From contig NC_057768.1 in NCBI RefSeq assembly GCF_010389155.1, forward strand, positions 25,987,966 to 26,051,965: 64,000 nt of DNA. Direction: 5' to 3'. Both the position numbers and the translations under genes were made by a program. Source of the DNA: Erigeron canadensis (taxonomy: Eukaryota > Streptophyta > Magnoliopsida > Asterales > Asteraceae). The first letter of the stretch is position 1, and every line of letters starts with the position of its first letter. The notes under the pieces were generated by a model. The model ran no database searches. It had not been told where the DNA came from and was given only the letters and a program-made list of their open reading frames with translations. This document shows positions 35,206 to 47,626 of this stretch, one piece after another.

Positions 35206-38200
35206 ACTCTACGTCTTACTGGTTATATCAATGGACACCCCGTCACAGTTTTGATTGATTGCGGCAGCACGCATAATATCATCCAAACCCGTATCGTTTC
35301 GTTACTCGGGTTACCTTCTCAGTCATTCCCTCCGTTCGGGGTACTCGTGGGTAACGACCACCATATTCATTGCCAAGGGCATTGTTCTGATGTACAGCTA
35401 CAACTATAGAAAGTGGCGTTTTCCCCTCATTTCTATATTTTTCCAGTTCATGGCGCCGATGTGGTATTGGGTATTGCGAGGCTGGCATCTCTCGGACCGA
35501 TCACATCCTACTTTTCAGTTCCACAAATATCTTTCACGGTTAATGGGGTCCAACATACACTCACAGGCGAACCGTTATCTCAACAGGTATCTTCAAGTTC
35601 GTTGTCTTCCTTAGTACGTCATGGATTAGTGGCTTCTCTGCATACCTTGTTGTTAGATACCCCAACCACAAACACAAAGGATCCCTTATCCCATGAAGAT
35701 CCCAAGATCTCCGACCTTTTGTCTACATTTCATGAGGTGTTTGCAACCCCTCACGGGTTACCTCCAACACGCCATCATGACCATCACATTCCATTGGTAA
35801 CTGAGGAACTAGTAATTGTGAAGCCTTATCGTTATCCACACTTCCAGAAACAAATAATGACGCAACTGATCGATGAGATGCTACGTGACGGTATTATTCG
35901 ACCAAGCCAAAGCCCATTTTCATCTCCTGTTTTATTGGTAAAAAAGAAGGATGGAATGTGGCGCTTCTGTGTTGATTATCGAGCCCTGAATGCAGTCACT
36001 ATTCGGGATCGTTTTCCTATTCCCACAATTGATGAGCACCTAGATGAACTCAATGGCGCCACTATCTTCTCAAAGATCGACCTCCGTTCCGGATACCATC
36101 AAATCCGAGTTGCACCACAAGATGTGCACAAAACCGCCTTTCGTACTATCGATGGCCATTATGAATTCTTGGTTATGCCCTTAGGGCTTACCAACGCACC
36201 CTCAACCTTTCAAGCCGCTATGAATGACTTGTTTCGCTCAGTTCTACGAAAGTTTGTTCTGGTTTTCTTCGACGACATATTGATTTATAGCACCTCACTT
36301 GAAAACCACTATAACCATCTCCAGTACGTTTTCGACACCCTGAGGAAACATCAATTTCACGCCAAGGCTTCCAAATGTGTATTGTCCGTATTCGATATCT
36401 CCTTTTTGGGTCATAGAATATCAGGTTTGGGAGTACGTCCTGAACCGGAGAAAATTCTCTCAATTCAACAATGGCCGACCCCGTCGTCTTTTACAACCTT
36501 ACGTGCCTTTTGGGGTCTCACGGGTTACTATCGCCGCTTCGTACCTCATTATGCTCACATTGCAGCTCCTCTCACAGATTTGCTTAAACAAAAGGATTTT
36601 TCATGGAACACTATTGCCGATCAAGCATTTAGCCAACTCAAAGCACACATGCAAGAATTAGTGACCTTGGCCCTCCCCGATTTCTCACAGCCTTTTGATG
36701 TAACAACCGATGCTTCAGGTTTTGCTATCGGGGCCGTTTTGTCTCAAAACAACCGACCCATCGCATTTTTCTCAAAGGAACTTGTCAATCGATGCAAGGG
36801 CAGTCAACATATACAAAAGAATTGTACGCCATTACCGAATCAGTTCGTAAATGGAGACAATATCTTTTGGGCGTCCATTTCGTATCTACATTGATCACCA
36901 TAGCCTCAAGCATATTATCACTCAAACCATTAACACCCCGGAACAACAGAAGTGGATTACAAAACTATTGGGCTATGATTTTGAGATTCATTATAAACCC
37001 GGAAAAGAAAATTCAGTTGCTGACGCACTTAGTCGGATTCCGCCATCCGACCTCTTAGCACTTTCTCATGTGACGGCACCATGGTTATCGGAGATAAAAG
37101 CTTATTTTACATCAGATAAGTTGGGTTGCGAATTGGTGCAGAAAGTGGTTGATGATCCATCATCCTTTCCACACCATCGGTTCAAGGAGGGATTACTATA
37201 CGTCCATGGCAAACTGTTGGTACCCCCCATTGGTAATATTCGTGAAAAACTTTTGCAAGAATTCCATTCATCACCGATTGGTGGCCATTCCGGGACAATG
37301 GCAACTTTTAAACGACTCGCTGCATCTTTCTCATGGTTTGGGTTACGTAAAGATGTCACTACATTCGTTCGAAACTGTTCCGTGTGCCAAGCTGTCAAAA
37401 CTCCGACACATCCACCATATGAGCTACTTCAGCCCCTTCCCATACCCGAACATTCATGTCACGATATCTCCATGGATTTTATTACCTCGCTTCCAACTTC
37501 TCGCGGTAAATCAGTCGTTTGGGTAATTGTGGATAGATTATCCAAATTTGCTCATTTTATTGCTTTACCTAGCCATTATACGGCTGTGTCTCTAGCTACA
37601 ATTTTTATGAAGGAAGTTTATAAACTGCATGGACTACCCAAGACGATTGTATCCGATCGTGACCCAATCTTCATTAGCCGTTTTTGGAAAAAGTTGTTTA
37701 AACAAATGGGTACCAAATTGTTACATTCAAGTGCTTATCACCCACAAACCGACGGTCAAACCGAGGTGGTCAATCGGTGCCTTGAATCATATTTACGGGC
37801 ATTTGTTTTTGAAACACCATCGAAGTGGGAATGTTACTTACATTTAGCGGAATTTTCATACAACACGAGTTTTCACAGCTCCATTAGAATGACCCCTTTT
37901 AAAGCCTTATATGGTCATGATGCTACTTCACTTCACGAGTATACTCTGGGTGCCCATTCCAATGCTTCCATTGATACTTCATTGTCATCTCATCAAGAGG
38001 TTCTCACAGTAAAAGGTCACTTGGAAACTGCCCGCGCTCGAATGGTTATGCAGGCCAACAAGCATCGTATGGATAAGGAGTTTGAGGTGGGTGATTGGGT
38101 TTACTTGAAACTTCAGCCGTATCGTCAAAAACCAGTGCAACATCGTACCAATCTTAAACTTTCTCGCAAGTTTTTTGGTCCTTACCGCATTCTTGAGCGT

Positions 38201-38640
38201 ATAGGCAAAGTTTCCTATAAGTTGGAATTACCACAATGAGCTCGAATCCATCCGGTTTTCCATGTTTCACTACTTAAACCATGTTATGGGACGGGTCACA
38301 ACAACACTGGCAACATTGAGCTGTTCAACGAAGATACAGTTCGTTCCTTCCCCAAGCTGTCATAGATAATCGTTTGGGACCCAATGGTCAACCACAAGTC
38401 TTAGTACGTTGGGAAAACCAGCCATTAGAATCAACCTGGGAAGATGTAACAACTTTCAAAGACCCTTTTCCGTTTTTCATAACAGAGGTTGCCGGCGAGG
38501 ACAGCGTCAATTCTCAAGGAGAGGGGGATGATACGCAAGAAGAGACCAATAAAGATCCCAAAGGAGAACAAGCCCAACAGTCCCTAGCGGGCCAGCGTGC
38601 AAAGAGGCCCATCAAGAAGACGGATAGACTAAATCTTTAA
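35206..38640 (+). pseudogene. chromovirus pol: PR, RT, RNase H, integrase, chromodomain; several breaks
   Basis: The protease reads LIDCGSTHN, where the family has D-S/T-G. A TAG follows at 35407-35409. RT (35413-36894) shows DYRALN, DLRSGYHQI and the catalytic FFDDILIY. Frame changes occur near 36792 and 36855, inside RNase H. Integrase (within 36851-38239) shows the zinc-binding H...H...CX2C part (NCSVCQ) and the catalytic acids in SMDF, VSDRDP and GQTEVVNR. A TGA lies at 38237, then another frame change near 38345. The last block (38374-38640) contains a chromodomain-like stretch (VLVRWENQPLESTWEDV) and a basic tail. Its TAA is 112 bp inside the 3' LTR. Confidence 0.9.
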
Positions 38641-38891
38641 ATTCTTTATCGTAGTGTTTGAACATTTCTTTGCAAGTTAATTTCCTGATTATATGCATGT
38701 AGTGGAGTAGGATAGTGGGCATGATTCCATGTTCCAGGAAATAAGGATCATGGGAAGTTACTTCTTAGGATCTTTGCATCTTTAAATATTTGTTTGTTTT
38801 GCATTAGATAATATATGAGAAAATTGTTCTAAGTCTTCTATTTCTCTCTTACTTTCTTTGGAGTGTTTGCCTACTAGAAAAGGCTATATCA
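38529..38891 (+). repeat. 3' LTR of the chromovirus
   Basis: Same length as the 5' LTR with 4 substitutions. It is preceded by the polypurine tract and followed by GATCA. Confidence 0.95.
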
Positions 38892-39270
38892 GATCACAAC
38901 ATGGAAGTCTAGTTAAATAGCCCGAACTTGATGCAACAAATTCAAATTAATTCAAAAAGGTTTTATAAGTAAATTACTTTTAAGTGACTAAATCATTAAC
39001 TTAATTAAGTTCATACACAAAACCAACCAAAACTCAAAGAATAAATCTATGAAATTTTTAATAACACTTTACTTTTAAACTTATATAAAACCTATAAAAT
39101 AATTAATGAAAATTATCAAATTCTCCAAGTATCCATATCAAATTTTACTCCTATTTTCCATAGAATTAGCTTTGCTATAGTTAAAGGTGTGAGAGCCCGA
39201 ATAATACGCGACTCCCCACTAATTTATTTTAACTTCTTTGAAAATTTAATAAAAATGTTGGTTTATAAAA

Positions 39271-39273
<3 letters not shown>

Positions 39274-39357
<84 letters not shown>
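39274..39357. repeat. (AAT)n microsatellite
   Basis: About 28 uninterrupted units. The following 39358-39800 holds no gene. At about 39610-39780 there is a block with GTGTTTGGTACAATGGAATGG and related GAATGGAAA repeats that looks like one end of an old DNA transposon. Confidence 0.9.
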
Positions 39358-39358
<1 letters not shown>

Positions 39359-39804
39359 TACCTTATAAAACATTTAGCCATTCAATTTTCACTAAAAAAA
39401 ATTTGATCCACCCAAAGTACTCATATTATTTATTCATTAATCTAAATATATTCACCTATAATATAACTATAATACCTTTAATAGAATTATTTTCTTAAAC
39501 CTTATAATAACTATAATACCTTTTTTTTATAACAACCACGTTTATATTAATAACCACGTCACTACCGTGCGTCACCGTGTTTCTATTTGAGCCGTATGTC
39601 TATTCGAAGAGTTTAAATGGAGGTGTTTGGTACAATGGAATGGAAATGGTGGAAAGGGAATAAGAAAGACTTCTCATGTTTGGTTGCAATGGAGAATGGT
39701 AAAGAGAATCGAAAAGTGAGAATCGATTCCATTTCCTCAATTTTCTATAAAATGTAGAGAATTGATGGGAATGGATTTTTTTTTTTTTTGGTTTAGTGAT
39801 GTTA

Positions 39805-40798
39805 CTAGATTTTAGACCCGTGTCCAACACTAGACACGATACTTACGACATTATTAATATTAGATGTTAATACATTATACATGTAACTCATAAAAGCTTA
39901 TAAGTTCAAAGTTGAAGATATAAGTGGATACGAAGTGTTCAATTAAAATGACAAAAATGTTAAGTCAATGAAAAGAAAACTAATGTAATAAAAGAACATT
40001 GGAAGGATATAGGCTTCATCATTTGAAAGACTTCTTTATGGAAGAAATTTGTTGTAGTGTTTTTTGTCTTTTCATCTTTATCACATATTAATACCTTAAA
40101 ACCCTTATCGACTTAACTCGAGATACTGCAATGTACAATTGTTCGTGTGTGAAAACCGGGCTTTGTAGATAGAAACCGATTTTTAATAACATTGTAAAAT
40201 TAATTATTTTAGTTTTTTGGTTTTTATTAATTAAATAAAATTATGTAAAAAACTAAATGATTACATCAGCGAGAGTCAATTAGATTAAATCAAACGATAT
40301 GATTAGTTAATAAGTCATTAGTTCAACTATTTTTTAGTATATATTAAAATTAAAATAGTACAATTACTAATAAAATCTTAATATAATTACATTAAATTTA
40401 ATTTATTTTTAATTAATTATATATATATATGATAGAACATATTATTGGATATATATTAGTTATTATTTTATTGGATAAATATTAGCTATTATTCTATCGG
40501 ATATATATTAGTTATTATTATATTAAAATTATAGGGTAAAAAATGTAAATTGGATATATATTAGTTATTATTTTATTGGAAAAGTATTAGTAATTATTCT
40601 ATCGGATATATATTAGCTACTATTATATTTGTTTATTATATTATAATTATCGGGTAAAAAGTGTAAATTTGTGATAAAAAACAAAAAAATGTAAATTAAA
40701 GTCAAAATTGAAAACAAAAGTCAACATTAAGAAATCGAGAGTTGTGATTGGTCGATAAGTTATTAGAGCAACTGTGCTTTAGTATAATAAAAGAAAGA
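39805..40798 (-). mobile_element. Helitron with helicase remnant
   Basis: On the minus strand the element begins A|TCTTTCTTTTATTATACT. It ends with a hairpin (CGTGTCTAGTGTTGGACACG), a short spacer and CTAG|T, so the A|T insertion rule holds at both ends. It is 994 bp. Near the 3' end, 40088-40177 encodes a piece of a Helitron helicase. A second, diverged 5'-like sequence lies at about 40290-40372. The middle holds four or so copies of GGATATATATTAGTTATTA (40440-40620). Confidence 0.75.
40088..40177 (-). pseudogene. Helitron PIF1-like helicase, C-terminal remnant
   Basis: A 29-codon stretch before a stop reads PVFTHEQLYIAVSRVKS. This matches the conserved final motif of plant Helitron PIF1-like helicases (QLYVA-SRV). 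The rest of the Rep/helicase protein is absent. The fragment is oriented like the element and sits in the expected position near its 3' end. Confidence 0.75.
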
Positions 40799-41007
40799 TA
40801 TATATTAAATTTAACTATTATTCAAAATTTTGTATTTTTTGTATATTCATTCTCTGTTTGTACCAAACGACGGAATCCATTTTCTTTTCAAACACTCATT
40901 CTCTTTCCCACTATATTCATTCTCTATTACATTTACATTCTTTTTGATTCACTTTTAACAAACCCTCGTAAGAGTTTATACTGCATCCAAACGTGGGCTC
41001 ATAAAAG

Positions 41008-41016
41008 CTATAAATA
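41008..41016 (+). promoter_or_regulatory. TATA box of the TFIIA gamma gene
   Basis: CTATAAATA lies about 330 bp before the start codon and 120 bp before the 5' UTR intron donor. A 5' UTR intron is inferred at 41137-41302 (CAG|GTCAGT ... TTAACAG|ATT). Confidence 0.5.
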
Positions 41017-41338
41017 TCTACTTGTTCGTACATATATAAAAAAACCCAAACATCTTCCGAAACATCGAACTACCAAACCATATATAAATCCATCTGTTTC
41101 TCCACTTTCATCCTCTTCTTCTTCTAATTCTTTCAGGTCAGTCACTTACTCACACACAAATCACACTATAACCTATATAAATAAAAAAGTGCATCTATCT
41201 ATTAATATGATAATAATAATATAATAGTTTTATTTCTGTTGATTTAAATTAAATTAATACAGTATTTCGTTGCCGTATGATGATGATGATGTTTGTTAAC
41301 AGATTGATAGGTTTGTAGAAAGATCTAGAAGGAAGGAA

Positions 41339-44300
41339 ATGGCGACGTTTGAATTGTATAGAAGGTCAACAATAGGAATGTGTTTGACAGAAACATTAGA
41401 TGAGATGGTTTCTAATGGTGTTCTTAGTCCTGAACTTGCTATTCAAGTCCTCGTTCAGTTTGATAAGGTCCCCTCACTCTCACATATATACATACACAAA
41501 TATGTATCTATTTTTTATATTTATTTACTCATTTGTGTTTCTATGTCATATCATAGCACTAAATATCAAATTCATTAGATGAGAGGTTATTTGTGCAAGG
41601 CTAGAATTATATTTTTTTAATTTTTAATTAAATGAGTGGATCTGTTTAGGAAAATGAATTGGCTGCAAATTTGTATTGTGTTTGCGTTCGTGTGGAATAG
41701 AATTGAAAGAAGTTGTAATTCGTTATTGTTTTTTTTTTAAACATTTTTGTGTGTGTGTGTGTGTACGGAGTAGAACTAAAAGAGATTGTAATTCATATAT
41801 TTATGTTAATATTTTCGGTGCGTGTGTATGGGTATGGAAAAGAAAATAAGAAATTGTGATTCATTTTTTAGAATTGTGTGCGTGTGTTCTTAAAATGGAA
41901 AGACAAGAAAGATAATGTGTGGTGTTAACTATATTTTATGGTCTCACTTTTTGGAAGGAGAGAAAGAAGAAAAACTAGATTTTACGATTTTAATAGTCTT
42001 TTGTTGATTTGTTATATTAAAAATTTAGGTGACAAGAAAAGGGCTTCCAAATGCATTGTTACTTTCTTGTAGTTAAGTGTGTGTAGGTGTTAGATGGTAT
42101 GGCTTAGTATGTTGTGTGAGTTTGAAGTTTCAGTTGGTGATTATGGTTTTCTAATGATTGCAGTCGATGACCGAAGCTCTTGACAGCCAGGTCAAAAGCA
42201 AGGTGACAATTAAGGTACATGAGCATTAACATCATTTCTATTTATGTAATTCTATTATTTTTTACACAGCCAGCAGGATGTAGTCGGATCAATGTTGTAG
42301 GCATTTTAAGTGACTGGATATTAATGCACTGCATACAATAAAATTGATGAATTTTGATGAACTCTCGCATCTTATCTTAGAACAGTAAACGGGTCTTAAA
42401 TTTACAAAATCTAAAGTTTTTATATCAATAAAGGTCAAACGTGGTAACAACGTTATATTACCTTGATCCTCTAAAGGAAATCGATTTTTTGTATTGATAG
42501 GGGAAACTCTAAAAGTTTACCTTTGTCAAGTAACTCAAGTTGTATCCATGTATAATGCATATATGCCACCCCCTTTCCAACCTAAGAAAAAACAGAACAA
42601 ATTACATCGAGAAATCTAATCAAATTAGTCATAGTACAGTCTACTCAAATGTTTATCATTTTTATGACAAATAACATGAAATAAATTACAAAACACCAAG
42701 CATAACACTTGCAAAGGCATCATATCTTTGCACTGAAAAATTGACTTGTCGTAATAAAGTATTTATGTTGGCTCGTTTGAGTGATCGTACAACTGGAGTA
42801 TTTAGGTGTAAGGACTATCCAAAACCTAACTAGTCTTTTTGGGCTTTACCCAAGCCCGCTTGAACCAAAGCACTAAAAGAGTTGGCTAATGTCAAAACCT
42901 CATTCGGATTAAATGCATAAATGTTGTCACTCATTTAGTGAACTATTCTAGATATATCTATATTTATTATCACCTTGTCATGCTTTTTATGATCCCATTT
43001 GGTGCAACTGAGTTACCACAATGATGATGACCACCTTGATAGTTGTTGATTTGACAACAAAGTTCAGAGTCTCGTGGAATCCAATGCATGCTCATGAAAG
43101 CCTTTGGTGATAAATTTTTACTCTTAACGAGTAAAAGCACTAGGTTTCTTTTTCCCTTTTTAACATGTAAAGCCACTTAGAATCAGCATTACTACTATTA
43201 ATGTTAGGGACTGGGACAACTAGAAACCCTTTTCCGTTATGTGTGAGAGTGAAGTACTCTTCATTTAAGGTTTGACGCCACTTATGAAGTATGTTGGTAA
43301 TGGCAATGTAGATAGGTTTAATAGGAGTGGCGGATAAGTTGGTACTATAATTAGATGAAGGATTGCAAGGAACCTTGATCTGGATTTGGGCGCAAGTTTG
43401 GCGGAAGGCTAGCAAGGTGGTGGGGGAGTGGGTTGATGAAACCTTGTTAGAGGGTAGGAGATAAAAGTTAGGATGGATATTATGAAGAAGCTGAAAAGAA
43501 GTGCAGCTAAAACAGAACAATATGACTAGACGGACCAGACATTTTTGGGATGGGATGACAGGTGGGGTTGTGTTCCCTGCCACATGATGCTAAGGAGCTG
43601 TAGGGCACGGTGATGGTAAATGTGTTGAACCCCCGAAGGTTTTTTATATTGATTTGTATGTCTAAAAGAGTTACAATGCAAATATATGTTATTGAGTTAG
43701 GTTTACACATAAGTACCATCTACAAACTACACTAATTACATCTGACTAAATCTAGTTTAGTAGTGGTTTGCCATTTGATACTCTATCTATAAGCAATCTT
43801 GATGAGTTTAGAGATACTTCTTGACTGTCATTTAGCAGTGAGAAGAGTGCTGTTTCCTTTTGTAATTTTTTGGGGTATATAGACCGAGTGAGTTGCTTCA
43901 GGGGATTTTCTTATTATGTACCTGGATTTCTTTTAATATCTTCTAGACTGTATCACAATTATTGTTGGTTGTCAAAATCAAGAAGATCCTGATTAATGAG
44001 ACTAATAAAGTCCTCCTTTTGCTATAAGACCTGGGCCTGTCATATATATATATATTTCCTGGTAAATTCTTTACCAAAACAACCCGCAAGACAACATTCT
44101 GTTGTGACAGCTCTTGTAGTTTGTCAAAGGAAAGATACTGCTGTTCAACTGCAAATCTATACCACATGTATCTTGTTTGATTTTATGAGATCTTTGCTCT
44201 TTAACCACAATCTCTTAGCATCTAAATCTGAATTGTAGTTTGTCAAAGGAAAGATACTGCTGTTCAACTGCAAATCTATACCACATGTATCTTGTTCGCT

Positions 44301-44574
44301 TTTATGAGATATTTGCTCCTTAACCACAATCTCTTAGCACCTATATCTGAATCTATGTTTGTATGTTTGGTAACACTTCTCTTAAAATCTTACTAAGTTT
44401 ACTTCTTTTTTTTTTTCAATTTCTTCATAATAGGGCCACTTGCACACCTACAGATTCTGTGACAATGTGTGGACCTTCATTGTTCAGGATGCCACTTTCA
44501 AGTATGATGAAATGCAGGAGAATGTTGGCCAAGTAAAAATAGTGGCATGTGATTCCAAGCTGCTTAGTCAGTGA
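41339..44574 (+). CDS. TFIIA-S: Transcription initiation factor IIA gamma subunit
   Basis: Three coding exons (41339-41467, 42164-42214, 44434-44574) join in phase 0 with GT-AG borders to give 106 aa, the usual length of plant TFIIA gamma. The start [20 protein letters not shown] and the four-helix part (residues 1-50) precede the beta-barrel part ([20 protein letters not shown], about 61-80). The protein pairs with TFIIA alpha/beta and stabilises TBP on the TATA box in the nucleus. Residue 39 is valine, as in the common rice TFIIA gamma 5 allele; the xa5 resistance allele has glutamate there (established in rice). Intron 2 is 2.2 kb and holds a 119-bp direct duplication and an unrecognised antisense ORF. 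Confidence 0.97.
43140..43583 (-). other. unrecognised 147-codon antisense ORF in TFIIA gamma intron 2
   Basis: This ORF starts with a short polar stretch and a hydrophobic segment ([15 protein letters not shown]), then a mixed sequence without a domain I recognise. It is longer than most chance ORFs in this AT-rich window and its base composition is closer to coding DNA. A second ORF continues nearby on the same strand (42970-43176) in another frame. It could be a captured gene fragment or chance; transcription cannot be judged. Confidence 0.25.
44114..44351 (+). repeat. tandem duplication, 119-bp unit, 2 copies
   Basis: TTGTAGTTTGTCAAAGG starts at 44114 and again at 44233. The copies differ at only a few positions. 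It lies in TFIIA gamma intron 2, about 80 bp before the acceptor. Confidence 0.9.
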
Positions 44575-47500
44575 TTCATGTTTAGCATTTCATGTCTAGT
44601 TGCTGATAAATTTGGTAGTGAGTAAGATTGTAGAGAAGGGTATGATTACAAAAGAAGAAAAGAGAGGAGTTACCTTTATTTGTGTAATTCTTCGTCATTA
44701 ACTGCTTTTTTTTAATTTATTTTCATTGTTTGTGTTTATGTTGTATTTGGCGTATAAAAGTGTAATGATGCTGCCTTCGGGCTATGAACCCGGCTCTTGT
44801 TTCTAGTACAAGTTCGTTTTATTACCATTCCAGTAATGTAATTTATTTATCATTTTCGGAATTTTCTTAAAAGCCATTGGGTTTGGTGCAATGCTATGGT
44901 CCATGTTGCTTTTAACTAGTGGGACTCGCATGATGCAAATAAGAAATAAAAATCAATGGGCTATATATATTTTTATTTTTTGCTGTGTAAAAATGAGTCA
45001 TGGAGATAAAGGTGATTCTTTGCCTAAAGTTGAGTTTTCCAGGAATATATCTCCATTCTGCCTTGTACCATACTTCAGCCTGTAGTTTTATCAGGGTTCT
45101 CAGATATTGAAAGACTGAGCTTCTTATTGGACCGTGTAAAGCCAGCTATGGCATCCATGACCTCCGGCAAGGTTAAAGTTTTTGAACTTCTCAATGGAAT
45201 GGTACTTCAGGTTAGCTCTTATTTGTCATCGTATTCCCTACACACGCATGCACTTATTTGAACTGCTGAAGTCAAATACGTTGCTTGTTATATGTTATCT
45301 TTGTACGAATTTTATCAAAGTTAAACACCAATATTCATCCATATGTATATCAGCTTTATATCATTTGTATCAAAGAAGCATATGATTTTGCAGTTAAATT
45401 TGATCTCAAAAGTAACAGTATTTCTGATTTTGGTAGTTATGCACTTATGCTCTGTATGATTAGGTTGATGTATCTGGATTTTTAAGTGGCCATTGTGCAA
45501 AAGTAAAACTTCAACTTCAAAACACCTCGCAGACGTGGATTCTACACTGGGGTTGCATTTCCACTGGAAACAAGTGACTAAAACTTCTTAAACTTTAGAG
45601 TTATTTGTTTTCTTAAGGAGTTTGGTCATTATATTTTGTTTTTCTCCTGCAGGAAATGGTTTGTTCCCTCATTTTATCCTTCTGGGACTACTGTTCATAA
45701 GAAATGTGCATTGCGTACTCCATTTGTAAAGGTTCGTCCTTTAATAGTGCTTATTGTTCAGACTTTAGTAAAGGTGGTACTTTTGACCAGTTTTGAGTTG
45801 CATTTTATCTTAAATGGGTTAAAAATTAGCTGGAAAGGAAGACGGGTCAAACGGGGTGAAAGCTGTCCAAAGTGCTATTTTAAAGTATATAAATTCTTAA
45901 ATCTGTTTGAAGATTTACTTTGTGGGTAGTCGCAATCAATTATTTGTAAAGAAGTGGACAGATAAGTATTTGTAGTTCAACTGAGCCAGACCTTTTTGAC
46001 CAGAACAAAAAAAGACCCTTGACAAACCAAACTTGCTTGATCCTTGATCCACCCAGGTTGCCGCCTTTATTTGTCAGGATGCTTGTTCAAGCTCATTACT
46101 GATCATTTGACATGCAGGACGGAGATGCATATGTTGTTGTCATAGAGCTAAGAGACCCTAAGATACATGCTATTGAATTTGTTCTGAAAGATACCAGACA
46201 TAATAAATGGTTCATCTAATTATCTTTTATATTATTTATTTTTAACCTTTATGGGTTTTAATGCTATATAGTTTTCGATTTTTTAGGTTAAAAATGAATG
46301 GAGCTAGCTTCCGCATCATCTTACATGAAGAAATTGATGCAAGTATTTGTATCTTTTGCATTTTTTTGTCTTAGTAACTACATTGTTATCGGAGTGTCAT
46401 TCTTGTAGGTTGAACAGTATGGTGCTGGGAATGGTAAATGCCTACTCAATGAAATGCCTCATAAGAAGGAAGTTGAAAAGCCATTGACATACAGGTGCAT
46501 TTTTTAAAAAATAAATCTGGTAAACATTTAAACTTATGAGTCGTCCCTATTGGATGTATCATATTTACTTGGGAGGGCTATGGTGCTTGTGAGATGTCGT
46601 GATTGACTCAACGAAACCTTGTCTAGCCACAATCTGTTCGTCTGATTTTGAGTCGAGCTCGATCACTGTATGGGTTCACTTGGTAGCTCGCTGATCTTGA
46701 ATGAGCTGAGCCTATATATGCAAGCCATTACTGTAATCTGTAATTATTACTTTATTATCATAAAGATGGACCGTGTTATATTTTCTGCAAGCTTTTTGGA
46801 GTCAATAGCCAGAACTTATACATGAAGCCTGGGAAGCAAATATTATTTAATTTTATTGAAGCTTATATTATGTGTCAAAACATAAAGAACTTACATGAAG
46901 CTTTAGAGTTTAGAGCAATCTAAAATTTTTTAAGCAAGCTTACATGAGTCAAAACAGACAGAACTTATAGTGGTAAGCTAGTTTGGCCACTACTGAGAAG
47001 GCAATATTTCTTTATTACTCCGGTTTTGACATTTCCTTTAAAGTGATGGAAACCCCTGCACCTCTGCCTTGTTTCCAAAACTCGCTACCTCTTCATCCGC
47101 TTGGCAAGGACTCTCCCGAAAGAACAACACTTTCAGCAATATTTATGCAATGTCACTCGAAGATACTTATAATGAGATGGTATGCTTATAAGATCTTCCT
47201 ATAATTGCTTGACCTTGTTTTAAATTTACCTTGCATGGTAGACGTTTGGCTAATCTATATACACATCCATTAAAACTTTGGTATTTTTCTAACAGGTTGG
47301 TGAAAAGGCATGTAGCATTAGATTTTTAAGAAAAAAGGTACCAACATGGATAAGATTTCCGGCATCAGTTGTCCTACCTTTTGGAGTATTTGAAAAAATT
47401 CTGTCAGAAGACATAAATAAGGTATGGATCATGTAAATTTGTACATGCTTTTTTACTTGTTCTGTATGAGTACAATCAACTAGCTATTCCCAAGAAGATG

Positions 47501-47626
47501 ATTATTTAGTATTACGCCGATACGTGGCTCCATGGGCGAAGCGGGTTATAGGTCAAGATGAGTATAACTTTATGTTCAGGTTGTTGATTGATCAACTAAC
47601 ATTCTCTTTATATATATATATATATA

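Larger units (their letters stand above)
33623..38891 (+). mobile_element. Ty3/gypsy chromovirus, young but disabled (Reina-like size)
   Basis: The element is 5269 bp with two 363-bp LTRs (33623-33985, 38529-38891) and a perfect 5-bp target duplication GATCA (33618-33622, 38892-38896). The LTRs differ at 4 positions by direct comparison (about 1.1%), indicating a recent insertion. The domain order gag, protease, RT, RNase H, integrase, chromodomain defines Ty3 chromoviruses. Short LTRs and total length suggest the Reina lineage (inference). A polypurine tract, AGGAGAGGGGGA, lies directly before the 3' LTR. No initiator-Met primer site is visible after the 5' LTR. Several stops and frame changes disable gag-pol. 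Confidence 0.95.

Noticed and set aside
40748..41224. 158-codon ORF before the TFIIA gamma gene
   Set aside because: It spans the promoter, TATA box and 5' UTR intron, is low in complexity and has no domain.
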